DNA from: Xanthomonas sontii | GTDB lineage: Bacteria; Pseudomonadota; Gammaproteobacteria; Xanthomonadales; Xanthomonadaceae | Assembly: GCF_040529055.1 (NCBI RefSeq) | Contig: NZ_CP132342.1 | Span: 3,346,001-3,410,000 of the forward strand | DNA length: 64,000 nt | Direction of reading: 5' to 3' | Part shown: piece by piece, positions 8,449 through 17,000 of the stretch | Position numbering within the stretch: the first letter of the stretch is position 1 | Layout of the letters: every line of letters begins with the position of its first letter | The notes under the pieces: model-generated | The model's database searches: none | Told to the model about the DNA's origin: nothing | The model's input: the letters and a program-made list of their open reading frames with translations, nothing else | Translations under genes and position numbers: made by a program

Positions 8449-9456
8449 ATGACCGACCTGCTCTCCCAAGACGAGATCGATGCCCTGCTGCATGGCGTCG
8501 ACGCGGGCGTGGTGGACACCGAGCCGGCGCCGCCGGAGCCGGGCGAAGCGCGCAGCTACGACTTCTCCAGCCAGGACCGGATCATCCGTGGGCGCATGCC
8601 GACCCTGGAGATGGTCAACGAACGCTTCGCGCGCCTGTGGCGGATCGGCCTGTTCAACCTGATCCGGCGCTCGGCCGACCTGTCGGTGCGCGGCATCGAC
8701 CTGATCAAGTTCAACGACTACATGCACTCGCTGTACGTGCCGAGCAACCTGAACCTGATCAAGTTCAAGCCGCTGCGCGGCACCGGCCTGATCGTGTTCG
8801 AGCCGACCCTGGTGTTCACCGTGGTCGACAACTTCTTCGGCGGCGACGGCCGCTACCCCACCCGTATCGAAGGCCGCGAGTTCACCCCGACCGAGATGCG
8901 GGTGATCCAGCTGATGCTCAAGCAGACCTTCGCCGACCTGGCCGAAGCCTGGGCGCCGGTGATGGAGGTGGAGTTCGAGTACCTCAATTCCGAGGTCAAC
9001 CCGCACTTCGCCAACATCGTCACCCCGCGCGAGTACGTGGTGGTCAGCCGCTTCCACGTGGAGCTGGAAGGCGGTGGCGGCGAGATCCACGTGACCCTGC
9101 CGTACTCGATGCTGGAGCCGATCCGCGAACTGCTCGACGCCGGCATCCAGAGCGACCGCGTGGACCGCGACGAGAGCTGGAACATCATGCTGCGCGAGCA
9201 GCTGTTCGGCTCGGAGGTCACCATTTCCAGCGTGCTGGCGCAGAAACAGATGAGCCTGCGCGAGCTGACCCGGCTGAAGATCGGCGACGTGCTGCCGATC
9301 GACCTGCCCAAGCAGGTGCCGCTGTGCGTGGAGAACATCCCGGTGTTCACCGGCGAGTTCGGCATCTCGCACGGCCAGAACGCGGTGAAGATCACCGCCA
9401 CCCATCCCCCCGGCGCGCTGCGCCGCCGCCCCGCTCCCCAGGAAGACCTGCCATGA
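8449..9456 (+). CDS. fliM: Flagellar motor switch protein FliM
   Basis: This 335-residue C-ring protein binds phosphorylated CheY. The N-terminal peptide LLSQDEIDALLHGVD is the canonical CheY-P binding segment. A CheC-like middle domain follows (NFFGGDGRYPTRIEGREFTPTE split around GGDGR), then the C-terminal SpoA domain that contacts FliN (KIGDVLPIDLPKQVPL). It overlaps fliN by four bases. Confidence 0.97.
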   Translation: MTDLLSQDEIDALLHGVDAGVVDTEPAPPEPGEARSYDFSSQDRIIRGRMPTLEMVNERFARLWRIGLFNLIRRSADLSVRGIDLIKFNDYMHSLYVPSNLNLIKFKPLRGTGLIVFEPTLVFTVVDNFFGGDGRYPTRIEGREFTPTEMRVIQLMLKQTFADLAEAWAPVMEVEFEYLNSEVNPHFANIVTPREYVVVSRFHVELEGGGGEIHVTLPYSMLEPIRELLDAGIQSDRVDRDESWNIMLREQLFGSEVTISSVLAQKQMSLRELTRLKIGDVLPIDLPKQVPLCVENIPVFTGEFGISHGQNAVKITATHPPGALRRRPAPQEDLP

Positions 9457-9791
9457 CCCAGACCGATCCCACCCAGCCGGCGCCGGCCCAGTTCGACAGC
9501 CTGCAGCCGGACGCCGTGGCCGAATCCAACGACCTGAACCTGGACGTGATCCTGGACGTGCCGGTGACGCTGTCGCTGGAAGTCGGCCGCAGCCGCATCC
9601 CGATCCGCAACCTGCTGCAGCTCAACCAGGGCTCGGTGGTGGAGCTGGAGCGCGGCGCCGGCGAGGCGCTGGACGTGTACGTCAACGGCACCCTGATCGC
9701 GCACGGCGAAGTGGTGACCATCAACGACCGCTTCGGCGTGCGTCTGACCGACGTGGTCAGCCCCAGCGAGCGCATCCGGAGACTGCGGTGA
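9453..9791 (+). CDS. fliN: Flagellar motor switch protein FliN
   Basis: This 112-residue protein forms the bottom of the C ring. The SpoA domain is complete: LDVILDVPVTLSLEVGRS, IRNLLQLNQGSVVEL and DVYVNGTLIAHGEVV ... GVRLTDVVSP. The frame is open well upstream, inside fliM; the ATG at 9453 overlaps the fliM stop and gives the family N-terminus. It overlaps fliO in GTGA. Confidence 0.96.
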   Translation: MTQTDPTQPAPAQFDSLQPDAVAESNDLNLDVILDVPVTLSLEVGRSRIPIRNLLQLNQGSVVELERGAGEALDVYVNGTLIAHGEVVTINDRFGVRLTDVVSPSERIRRLR

Positions 9792-10204
9792 GCCTGCTGC
9801 TCGCCGTCGCCACGCAGACCGCCAAGCACGGCTCGGGCGTCGGCAACGCGGCGCCGTCGGCGCCCAGCCTGCTCGGCGCGGTGTTCGCGCTGCTGCTGGT
9901 GCTGGGCCTGATCCTGGCCATGGCCTGGGTGCTCAAGCGCCTGCCCGGCAGCGGCTTCCGCCCGGCGCAAGGCCTGCGAGTGGTCGCCAGCCTGGCGGTC
10001 GGCGCCAAGGAGCGGGTGGTGGTGGTCGAGGTCAACGGCGAACAGCTGCTGCTCGGCGTCTCGCCCGGCGGGGTACGCACCTTGCATCAGCTGCCCGAGC
10101 CGCTGCCGCAGGCGCCTGCGCCGACCCTGCCCTCGATCAAGCCGTTCAAGCAGCTTCCCGATTTCGCCCAGCTTCTGGCGCAGAAGCTGCGCAAGGACAA
10201 ATGA
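9788..10204 (+). CDS. fliO: Flagellar biosynthetic protein FliO
   Basis: This 138-residue membrane protein assists assembly of the FliP ring of the export gate. One TM segment at about 28-50 (LLGAVFALLLVLGLILAMAWVL) is followed by a cytoplasmic domain with LRVVASLAVGAKERVVVVEVNGEQLLLGVSPGGV split over two strands, the typical FliO pattern. The start is GTG, overlapping fliN; the stop overlaps the fliP ATG. Confidence 0.93.
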   Translation: MSLLLAVATQTAKHGSGVGNAAPSAPSLLGAVFALLLVLGLILAMAWVLKRLPGSGFRPAQGLRVVASLAVGAKERVVVVEVNGEQLLLGVSPGGVRTLHQLPEPLPQAPAPTLPSIKPFKQLPDFAQLLAQKLRKDK

Positions 10205-11037
10205 CCATGCCGTTTTTCTGGAACCGCAACGCCCGCCGCCTGCGCCTGCTGCTGATCCTGTTGACGCTGAGCCTGCTGCCCGCGTTCGCCTGGGCGCAGG
10301 CCAAGCCGGCGCCGGCCGCCACGCCGACCGCGCAGGCCCCGCAGAACGCCGCGCCCACCCTGCCCTCGCTGCCGGAGGTCAACGTCGGCAAGATCGGCGC
10401 GCAGCCGGTGAGCCTGCCGCTGCAGACCCTGCTGTTGATGACGGCCATCACCCTGCTGCCGTCGCTGCTGCTGGTGCTGACCGCCTTCACCCGCATCACC
10501 ATCGTGCTCGGCCTGCTGCGGCAGGCGCTGGGCACCGGGCAGACGCCGTCCAACCAGGTGCTGATGGGCCTGGCGCTGTTCCTGACCGCGCTGGTGATGA
10601 TGCCGGTGTGGGAAAAGGCCTGGGGCCAGGGCATGAGCCCGTATCTCAACGGCCAGATCGATTTCCAGACGGCGTGGACGCTGACCACGCAGCCGCTGCG
10701 CGCGTTCATGCTGGCGCAGGTGCGCGAGACCGATCTGATGACCTTCGCCGGCATGGCCGGCAACGGCACCTACAGCGGCCCGGATGCGGTGCCGTTCCAG
10801 GTGCTGGTGGCCTCGTTCGTCACCAGCGAGCTGAAGACGGCGTTCGAGATCGGCTTTCTGATCTTCATCCCGTTCGTGATCATCGATCTGGTGGTAGCCA
10901 GCGTGCTGATGTCGATGGGCATGATGATGATGTCGCCGATGCTGATCTCGGCGCCGTTCAAGATTCTGCTGTTCGTGCTGGTCGATGGCTGGGTGCTGAC
11001 GGTCGGCACGCTGGCTGCCAGTTTCAACGGGGTCTGA
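10201..11037 (+). CDS. fliP: Flagellar biosynthetic protein FliP
   Basis: This 278-residue core protein of the export gate (five FliP plus FliQ and FliR) begins with a cleavable-looking signal peptide (RLRLLLILLTLSLLPAFAWAQA). Conserved blocks are LVLTAFTRITIVLGLLRQAL, TPSNQVLMGLALFLTALVM and the Met-rich segment VASVLMSMGMMMMSP that lines the pore. Starts at 10201 and 10207 are both possible. Length is slightly above the 245-residue enterobacterial protein because of an Ala/Pro-rich linker after the signal peptide. Confidence 0.97.
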   Translation: MTMPFFWNRNARRLRLLLILLTLSLLPAFAWAQAKPAPAATPTAQAPQNAAPTLPSLPEVNVGKIGAQPVSLPLQTLLLMTAITLLPSLLLVLTAFTRITIVLGLLRQALGTGQTPSNQVLMGLALFLTALVMMPVWEKAWGQGMSPYLNGQIDFQTAWTLTTQPLRAFMLAQVRETDLMTFAGMAGNGTYSGPDAVPFQVLVASFVTSELKTAFEIGFLIFIPFVIIDLVVASVLMSMGMMMMSPMLISAPFKILLFVLVDGWVLTVGTLAASFNGV

Positions 11038-11041
11038 GGCC

Positions 11042-11311
11042 ATGAGTCCGGAACTGGCGCTGACGGAGTTGCGTGGCGGGTTGATCACGGTGTTGTGGGT
11101 GGCGGGGCCGTTGTTGCTGGCGATGTTGGCGGTGGGTGTGGTGATCGGTGTGTTCCAGGCGGCGACGCAGCTCAATGAGCCGACCATTGCGTTCATCGCG
11201 AAGGTGGTGGCGTTGACGGCGATGTTGTTCGCGACGGGAAGTATGTTACTGGCGCATCTGGTGGAGTACACGACGATGTTGTTTCAGCGTATTCCGCATT
11301 TGATTGGGTAG
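11042..11311 (+). CDS. fliQ: Flagellar biosynthetic protein FliQ
   Basis: This 89-residue export-gate protein has two TM helices (LITVLWVAGPLLLAMLAVGVV and VVALTAMLFATGSMLL) joined by the conserved FQAATQLNEPTIAFIAK loop. Unlike neighbouring genes, which use CTG for nearly all Leu codons, this gene uses TTG heavily, and GGT and GTG also rise, so its composition stands out. The same bias continues into the first third of fliR on the other side of a repeat element. Confidence 0.96.
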   Translation: MSPELALTELRGGLITVLWVAGPLLLAMLAVGVVIGVFQAATQLNEPTIAFIAKVVALTAMLFATGSMLLAHLVEYTTMLFQRIPHLIG

Positions 11312-11849
11312 CGGGGATGGCTGCGTCTGCCGCTACGCTTTCCAGCGTTTTGATGTCCTTCGTTGTTGGACAGAATCAGCAACGGCTTGCGCATTACTGC
11401 GAGCCGTTTGAAAAACAAAAGCTTTCGCCTGGCGGCGAGTCACTTTTCTTTGCTTGTGCAAAGAAAAGTAACCAAAAGAAAGCACACCCCGCCTTCGCGC
11501 CCGCTGCGCGGGTCCGCTCCGCTAGCGGGATTTTCGGCCGGGGCATCCTGCCCCGGCCGAAAACGGCGCACATCCCTGTGCGCCGCCCCCCTGCGGGGGG
11601 TTTTGCCCGCCAGCTCCGCCGCTGCGGAGGGGACCCGGTGGAGCAAGAACAAAACAACAGCAACGGCAACAGCAACCGCAAAAGCGGCAGCTGCGGCTAT
11701 CGCAGCTTTGGCTTTGGCGTCGTTGCCAGTCGTGCGGTGTCCTTGGTTGGTCAGGGGCCGGCCGGGGTGCCATTGATGGTGGTGGGGCGTTGGCTTCGCG
11801 CTGGCGCCACCGGGCGTTCTTTTGTTGCGGTTAACGGGGTCTCGGGCTG
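11312..11849. repeat. Hairpin-rich intergenic repeat element between fliQ and fliR
   Basis: No gene is visible in this 538-base gap. It is packed with palindromes: a near-perfect one at 11443-11468 (arms CTTTTCTTTGC), GC-rich short hairpins at about 11490-11530, a perfect 15-bp stem with a 3-base loop at 11531-11563 (arm TTTTCGGCCGGGGCA), then hairpins around 11564-11600 and 11605-11635. The motif around 11443-11480 is of a type I recognise as widely repeated in Xanthomonadaceae genomes (from memory, not searched). The element separates fliR from the fliLMNOPQ transcript. Confidence 0.6.
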
Positions 11850-12641
11850 ATGGATGCCGCCACGCAAATGGTCGTCGATGGGTCGCGGGCGTTCGCGATG
11901 ATCGGGGCGGTGCTGTGGACGATGCTGCGGATCGGGGCGATGTTGACGGTGATGCCGATGGTCGGGAGCAAGGCGGTGCCGGGGCGGGTGCGGGTGATCC
12001 TGGCCGGGACGCTGGCGATTGCGCTGGCGCCGATCCTGCCGCCGGTGCCGGACTGGGACGGGTTCAATGCCGCGGTGGTGCTCAGCGTGGCACGGGAGCT
12101 GGCGGTGGGGGCCAGCATGGGCTTCATGCTGCGGATGATCTTCGAGGCCGGGGCGATGGCCGGGGAACTGGTCTCGCAGAGCACCGGCCTGGGCTTCGCG
12201 CAGATGGCCGATCCGCTGCGCGGGGTCAACTCGCCGGTGATCGGCCAGTGGTTCTACCTGGCCTTCGGCATGATGTTCTTCACCGCCAACGGGCATCTGG
12301 CGGTGGTGTCGCTGCTGGTGGACAGCTACAAGGCGCTGCCGATCGGCACCGCGCTGCCCGATGCGCAGGCCATGGCCTCGGTCGCGCCTAACTTCTTCAT
12401 GAGCATCATGCGCGGGGCGGTGACCCTGGCGCTGCCGGTCATGGTGGCGATGATGGCGGTGAACCTGGCCTTCGGCGCGCTGGCCAAGGCGGCGCCGTCG
12501 CTGAACCCGATCCAGCTCGGCCTGCCGGTGGCGGTGGTGCTGGGCCTGGCGCTGCTGGCGGTGCTGGTCGGTGAGATGGGGGCGCCGGTGCAGCGGCTGT
12601 TCGATGCCGCCTTCAATGCCGCGCGCGCGCTGACCGCCTAG
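11850..12641 (+). CDS. fliR: Flagellar biosynthetic protein FliR
   Basis: This 263-residue polytopic export-gate protein has about six TM helices. Conserved FliR features are the N-terminal hydrophobic segment, SVARELAVGASMGFMLRMIFEA-like block (split LAVGASMGFML / FEAGAMAGELVSQSTGLGFA) and LALPVMVAMMAVNLAFGALAKAAPSLN. ATG at 11850 gives the family length. It is 538 bases from fliQ although the two are normally adjacent or overlapping, because a repeat element lies between them. Confidence 0.95.
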   Translation: MDAATQMVVDGSRAFAMIGAVLWTMLRIGAMLTVMPMVGSKAVPGRVRVILAGTLAIALAPILPPVPDWDGFNAAVVLSVARELAVGASMGFMLRMIFEAGAMAGELVSQSTGLGFAQMADPLRGVNSPVIGQWFYLAFGMMFFTANGHLAVVSLLVDSYKALPIGTALPDAQAMASVAPNFFMSIMRGAVTLALPVMVAMMAVNLAFGALAKAAPSLNPIQLGLPVAVVLGLALLAVLVGEMGAPVQRLFDAAFNAARALTA

Positions 12642-12648
12642 CCGGCGC

Positions 12649-12676
12649 TCAAGCTGCGCCGCGACGCGGCCGATAC
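12649..12676 (+). promoter_or_regulatory. Possible sigma-28 promoter for the diguanylate cyclase gene
   Basis: TCAAGCTG-N12-GCCGATAC resembles the FliA consensus TAAAGTTT-N11-GCCGATAA with a spacer one base longer than the other sites in this window. It begins just after the fliR stop and would give a leader of about 180 bases. The long spacer makes it less certain than the sites ahead of the mcp genes. Confidence 0.4.
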
Positions 12677-12863
12677 CGACGGCAGGCTACCGTTGGCGGG
12701 CCAGGATGGGCGGCGGCAGCGCCGACCGTCCCGGATCCCGTCGATCGCCGCGGTCCGTCCTTCCTTCCATCGCTCGTCGTACGCCATGCCCTATCGCCTG
12801 CCAGCGCCCGCTCGTGCCTGCCATCGCCGTGTCCCACGGCGGTGCAGCGGCGGCTGAGCGCGC

Positions 12864-15764
12864 ATGCGCACGGTCATGGGTCGATGCCTGTGGGGGCCGC
12901 TGTGGCTGCTGCTGTCGGCACTGACCTGCACCGGGGCGACACAGGCCCAGGTGATCCCGTTGCGGCACTATGCGCAGGAACAAGGCCTGCTCGGCCTGGC
13001 CGGCACCTGTCTGCTGCAGCGTCGCGACGGCAGCCTGCTGGTCTGCAGCGAAAGCGGCCTGTATGCCTTCGACGGCGACCAGTTCCAGCAAGTGAAGCTG
13101 CAGGGCCACGGCGGCCATTACATCTCCGATGCCGCCGAGGACGCCCAGCGGCGGCTGTGGGTGGCCACCTTCGATGCGATCTACGTGGACGATGGCTCGC
13201 CGGCCGGCTGGATGCCGCTGGAGCACGGCAGCCTGCCCTCGCATCGCCCGCTCAACCGCCCGCGCCTGGCCGCGCCGGCCTGGGGCACGGTGGTGCTGGA
13301 CGACCACCGCCTGCTGCGCGCGGTGCGCAAGGCCGATGCGAAGGGATGGGAACTGCAACCCCTGTTCGATGCGGCGACGCTGGCGCGGCAACCGGAACTG
13401 GCCGACATCCACGACCTGTTCGTCGTCGACGACACACTGTGGCTGGGCTGCGCCAAGGCCTTGTGCCGGATCGATGCCGACGGTCGCGCCACCCGCTACG
13501 ACCAGGCCCAGGGCCTGCCCCCCGAATTCTGGCGCAATGCGGTGCGCGACCGCGACGGGAACCTGTGGGTCGTCGGCAGTCGCAAGGTGATGCGGCTGCA
13601 GGCCGGCGCGACGCGCTTCCAGGAGCAGACACCCCCCGGGCTGGACGGACCGGCCCTGGTGACCTCGCGCACGCCGATCCTGCTGGACCCGCAGCACCGC
13701 GTGCTGGTGCGGACCAACCAGGGCCTGGCGCGTTGGGAACAGGGACGCTGGCGCAGTTTCGACCGTCGCAACGGCCTGCCCGATGGCAGCATCGTCGCCA
13801 TGCACTTCGACCAGGCCGGCGACCTGTGGCTGAGCATGGATGGCGAAGGCGTGCTGCGCTGGAACGGCTACGGCTGGATCGAGAACTGGGATGTGTCGCA
13901 GGGCATCAGTCGGGCGCCGACCTGGAGCATCCAGCGCACCCAGCGCGGCGACCTGCTGGTCGGTAACGAGGGCGGCGTCGACCGCCTGCGCGAGGATGGC
14001 CGCTTCCAGCGCTGGCCCAGCGACCACGGCACGCAGATGATCGGCCTGCAACGCGCCGCGGACGGCACGCTGTGGAGCATCGGCTCGGTCGGCGCGCTGC
14101 GCCGATACGACGCGCAGGGCCGGCTGCTGCGCGCCTACCCGCCGCTGGACGGCATCGCCAAACAGCTGTTCGTGGATGCGAGCGGCCGGGTGTGGATCCT
14201 CAGCAACCGCGGGGTGTATCTGCTGGCGGCGGCCGACGCCGACGCGGTGCCGCAGAAGGTGCAGGCGCTGCCCGGTGGCGAGTATTCGGACATCCAGCAG
14301 CGTGGCGACGGCAGCGTGCTGGCGGTGGGTATGACCGGCGTGTTCCGACTGCGTGGCGAGACCTGGACGCCGATCCGGCTGGTCGTGGATGGTGCGCCGG
14401 CGCAACCCGTGCTCAGCAAGCTGCTGGTCCTGGACGATGACCAGGCCTGGGCCAGCCTGTATGGACCCGGGGCCTGGCAAGGGCGGCTCGACGGCGACAC
14501 CCTGTACCTGCAGCCGGCCGATGCGCAGTTGAGCGGCATGCAGCTGTACAGCCTGCGCCGCACCCGCAACGGGTGGATCTGGATCAGCCACAACCAGGGC
14601 GTGGACGTCTACGACGGCCGCGCCTGGTCGCGGCTGACGCAGGCGCAGGGGCTGCTCTGGAACGACATGTCCGAATCGGCCTTCCTGGAAGACCACGACG
14701 GCTCGGTATGGCTGGGCAGCAGCCGTGGCGTCACCCATCTGCTGGATCCGGCGCGGCTGTTCCCGGCGCAGGCGCCAAGGCTGGCGCTCAAGGAGTTCAG
14801 CCGTGCCGGCGCCGCCATCGCCGCGGGCGCGCGCCTGCGCTGGAGCGAAGATCCGCTGCATATCGCGGTCGGCTCGCCGGACCTGTACGACGAGCGCAAC
14901 CGCATCAGCTTCCGCTATCGCTTCGAGGGCGCACACACCCGCTGGCTGCACACGCCCAACTTCGAGTTCGAGCAACCGCCGCTGGCGCCGGGCCACTACG
15001 TGCTGGAGGTGCAGTTGCTGGACGCCTACCGGCGCAGCGCCTCGGCGCCGCTGCGGGTGGCGTTCTCGGTGGCGCCGGTGTGGTGGCGCAGCCAGCCGAT
15101 GATCGCGCTGTACCTGGTGCTCGGCGGCGGCCTGGCGGTGGCCCTGCTGCACTGGCGCGAACGCCGCCTGCACCAGCGCCAGCGCGAACTGGCCGAACTG
15201 GTGGCGCTGCGCACCGAGGAGCTGGAACACGACAAGCGCGAACTGGAGATCGCCCGCGCCGCACTGGCGGTGAAGGCCTCGCACGACGCCCTCACCGGCC
15301 TGCTCAACCGCGCCGGCATCCTCGAGGCGCTGGCGGCGCAGATGCGCCGCAGCGACGCCGAGCAGACCCCGCTGGCAGTGGCGATGATCGACCTCGACCA
15401 CTTCAAGCGGATCAACGACGAACACGGCCACCTGGTGGGCGACGCGGTGCTGATCGAGGTGGCGCGGCGCCTGGGCGCCAACCTGCGCGACGCCGACATG
15501 GTCGGCCGCTACGGCGGCGAGGAACTGCTGGCGGTGCTGCCGGGCTTGCCGCCGAGCTGCGGCGAGCGGCTGCAGGCCCTGCGCGCCACCATCGCCGGGC
15601 AGCCGCTGCGCATCGGCGAGCGGCAGTTGGCGATCACCGCCTCGATCGGCGTGGCCTGGTATCGACCGGGCGAACCGCTGCAGCACCTGCTGGCGCGCGC
15701 CGACGCGGCGCTGTACCAGGCCAAGCGGCTGGGCCGCGACCGGGTCGAGCTGCAACTCGCCTAG
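12864..15764 (+). CDS. Membrane diguanylate cyclase with periplasmic propeller sensor (reg_prop/Y_Y_Y/GGDEF)
   Basis: This 966-residue protein has an N-terminal signal peptide (CLWGPLWLLLSALTC). About 600 residues of two-component-regulator propeller repeats follow (recurring DG(S/N)LWVxG-type blades such as RDGNLWVVGS, DGSVWLGSSRGV, GDLWLSMDGEG), then a Y_Y_Y-type domain (ISFRYRFEGAHTRWLHT), a TM segment near 748-768, a coiled coil and a GGDEF domain. The active-site loop is YGGEEL at about 883-888, and the inhibitory I-site RDAD lies five residues before it, so it should make c-di-GMP with product inhibition. Its place between fliR and flhB suggests an input to motility; the ligand is unknown. 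Confidence 0.9.
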   Translation: MRTVMGRCLWGPLWLLLSALTCTGATQAQVIPLRHYAQEQGLLGLAGTCLLQRRDGSLLVCSESGLYAFDGDQFQQVKLQGHGGHYISDAAEDAQRRLWVATFDAIYVDDGSPAGWMPLEHGSLPSHRPLNRPRLAAPAWGTVVLDDHRLLRAVRKADAKGWELQPLFDAATLARQPELADIHDLFVVDDTLWLGCAKALCRIDADGRATRYDQAQGLPPEFWRNAVRDRDGNLWVVGSRKVMRLQAGATRFQEQTPPGLDGPALVTSRTPILLDPQHRVLVRTNQGLARWEQGRWRSFDRRNGLPDGSIVAMHFDQAGDLWLSMDGEGVLRWNGYGWIENWDVSQGISRAPTWSIQRTQRGDLLVGNEGGVDRLREDGRFQRWPSDHGTQMIGLQRAADGTLWSIGSVGALRRYDAQGRLLRAYPPLDGIAKQLFVDASGRVWILSNRGVYLLAAADADAVPQKVQALPGGEYSDIQQRGDGSVLAVGMTGVFRLRGETWTPIRLVVDGAPAQPVLSKLLVLDDDQAWASLYGPGAWQGRLDGDTLYLQPADAQLSGMQLYSLRRTRNGWIWISHNQGVDVYDGRAWSRLTQAQGLLWNDMSESAFLEDHDGSVWLGSSRGVTHLLDPARLFPAQAPRLALKEFSRAGAAIAAGARLRWSEDPLHIAVGSPDLYDERNRISFRYRFEGAHTRWLHTPNFEFEQPPLAPGHYVLEVQLLDAYRRSASAPLRVAFSVAPVWWRSQPMIALYLVLGGGLAVALLHWRERRLHQRQRELAELVALRTEELEHDKRELEIARAALAVKASHDALTGLLNRAGILEALAAQMRRSDAEQTPLAVAMIDLDHFKRINDEHGHLVGDAVLIEVARRLGANLRDADMVGRYGGEELLAVLPGLPPSCGERLQALRATIAGQPLRIGERQLAITASIGVAWYRPGEPLQHLLARADAALYQAKRLGRDRVELQLA

Positions 15765-15818
15765 CCGCCGCCGCGGCCGAGAGGCGCGGCGGCAGCGCCC
15801 GGAATCCGGGCCAGGGAC

Positions 15819-15834
15819 CGGCACGGTCCTTGCA
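15819..15834 (+). promoter_or_regulatory. Sigma-54 promoter for flhB
   Basis: CGGCACG-GTCC-TTGCA has GG at 15820-15821 and GC at 15832-15833 with ten bases between. It is an excellent RpoN site in the 105-base gap before flhB, with a start predicted near 15845. Confidence 0.85.
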
Positions 15835-15869
15835 ATGCGCAGGGTCGATCCTGGCCGAGCGCACCCCCG

Positions 15870-17000
15870 ATGTCCGAGAGCGAAGAAGGCGCAGAGCGCA
15901 CAGAACAGCCAACAGACAAACGTCTGCGCGAAGCCCGCGAACAGGGCAACATCCCGCATTCGCGCGAACTGGCGACCGCCGCGGTGTTCAGCGCCGGCGT
16001 CTTCGCCCTCATGGGCCTGTCCACCTCCATGGCCGCCGGGGCGGTGGCCTGGCTGAAACAGGCGCTGCGCCCGGACCTGTCGCTGCGCGAGCATCCGCAG
16101 GCGATGTTCGGCCATTTCGGCGACTTGCTGCTGAACCTGCTCTGGGTGGTGCTGCCGCTGGTCGGCATCTGCCTGGCGGCCAGCTTCGCCGCGCCGGTGC
16201 TGATGGGCACCCTGCGCTTCTCCGGCCAGGCGCTGATGCCCAAGTTCGACCGGCTCAACCCGATGAACGGGCTGAGCCGCATGTACGGCGCCGAGACCAT
16301 CGTCGAACTGCTCAAGTCGATCCTGCGCATGGGCTTCGTCGGCGGCGCCGCGATGCTGTGCCTGTGGGGCAGCACCGACTTCCTGCGCGGCCTGCTGCTG
16401 CAGCCGCTGGAGCAGGCCATCGGCCACGGCCTGGGCTTCACCCTGCGGCTGCTGCTGTACACCGCCGGCGCGCTGGCGCTGCTGGCGGCGATCGACGCGC
16501 CCTATCAGAAGTGGAATTACATCCGCAAACTGAAGATGACCCGCGAGGAAGTGCGCCGGGAAATGAAGGAAAACGACGGCAGCCCCGAGGTGAAGGGCCG
16601 CATCCGCCAGATGCAGATGCAGATGTCGCAGCGGCGGATGATGGAAGCCGTGCCCAAGGCCGACGTGGTGGTGGTCAACCCCACCCACTATGCGGTGGCG
16701 CTGAAGTACGAGAGCGGGCGCATGCGCGCCCCCACCGTGGTCGCCAAGGGCGTGGACGAGATCGCCTTCCGCATCCGCGAGGTCGGCGAGCAGCACCGCG
16801 TGGCGGTGATCTCGGCGCCGCCTTTGGCACGCGCCTTGTATAGGGAAGGCCAACTCGGCAAGGAAATTCCCGTGAGACTGTATTCCGCGGTGGCGCAGGT
16901 CCTCTCGTACGTCTACACGCTGCGCGCCTGGCGCAGCGGGCCGATGCCGCCGTTGCCGCCGCTGGAAGTGGATGAATTCGCCCCGGGGAGCCAGCCATGA
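15870..17000 (+). CDS. flhB: Flagellar biosynthesis protein FlhB
   Basis: This 376-residue export-gate switch protein changes substrate specificity from rod/hook to filament. The N-terminus SEEGAERTEQPTDKRLREAREQG is typical, four TM helices follow, and the cytoplasmic autocleavage motif NPTH is intact at residues 270-273 (VVVVNPTHYAVAL). It is first in the flhB-flhA pair behind its own sigma-54 site and overlaps flhA in an ATGA. Confidence 0.97.
   Translation: MSESEEGAERTEQPTDKRLREAREQGNIPHSRELATAAVFSAGVFALMGLSTSMAAGAVAWLKQALRPDLSLREHPQAMFGHFGDLLLNLLWVVLPLVGICLAASFAAPVLMGTLRFSGQALMPKFDRLNPMNGLSRMYGAETIVELLKSILRMGFVGGAAMLCLWGSTDFLRGLLLQPLEQAIGHGLGFTLRLLLYTAGALALLAAIDAPYQKWNYIRKLKMTREEVRREMKENDGSPEVKGRIRQMQMQMSQRRMMEAVPKADVVVVNPTHYAVALKYESGRMRAPTVVAKGVDEIAFRIREVGEQHRVAVISAPPLARALYREGQLGKEIPVRLYSAVAQVLSYVYTLRAWRSGPMPPLPPLEVDEFAPGSQP

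Noticed and set aside
11531-11563. Terminator at the 15-bp hairpin between fliQ and fliR
   Set aside because: The stem ends in A residues and is not followed by a T-run on either strand. It is better described as part of a repeat.
12687-16853. Very long (1388-codon) minus-strand open frame across the cyclase and flhB
   Set aside because: Composition is that of a shadow frame, with no start signal or domain. The plus strand encodes recognisable proteins over the same bases.
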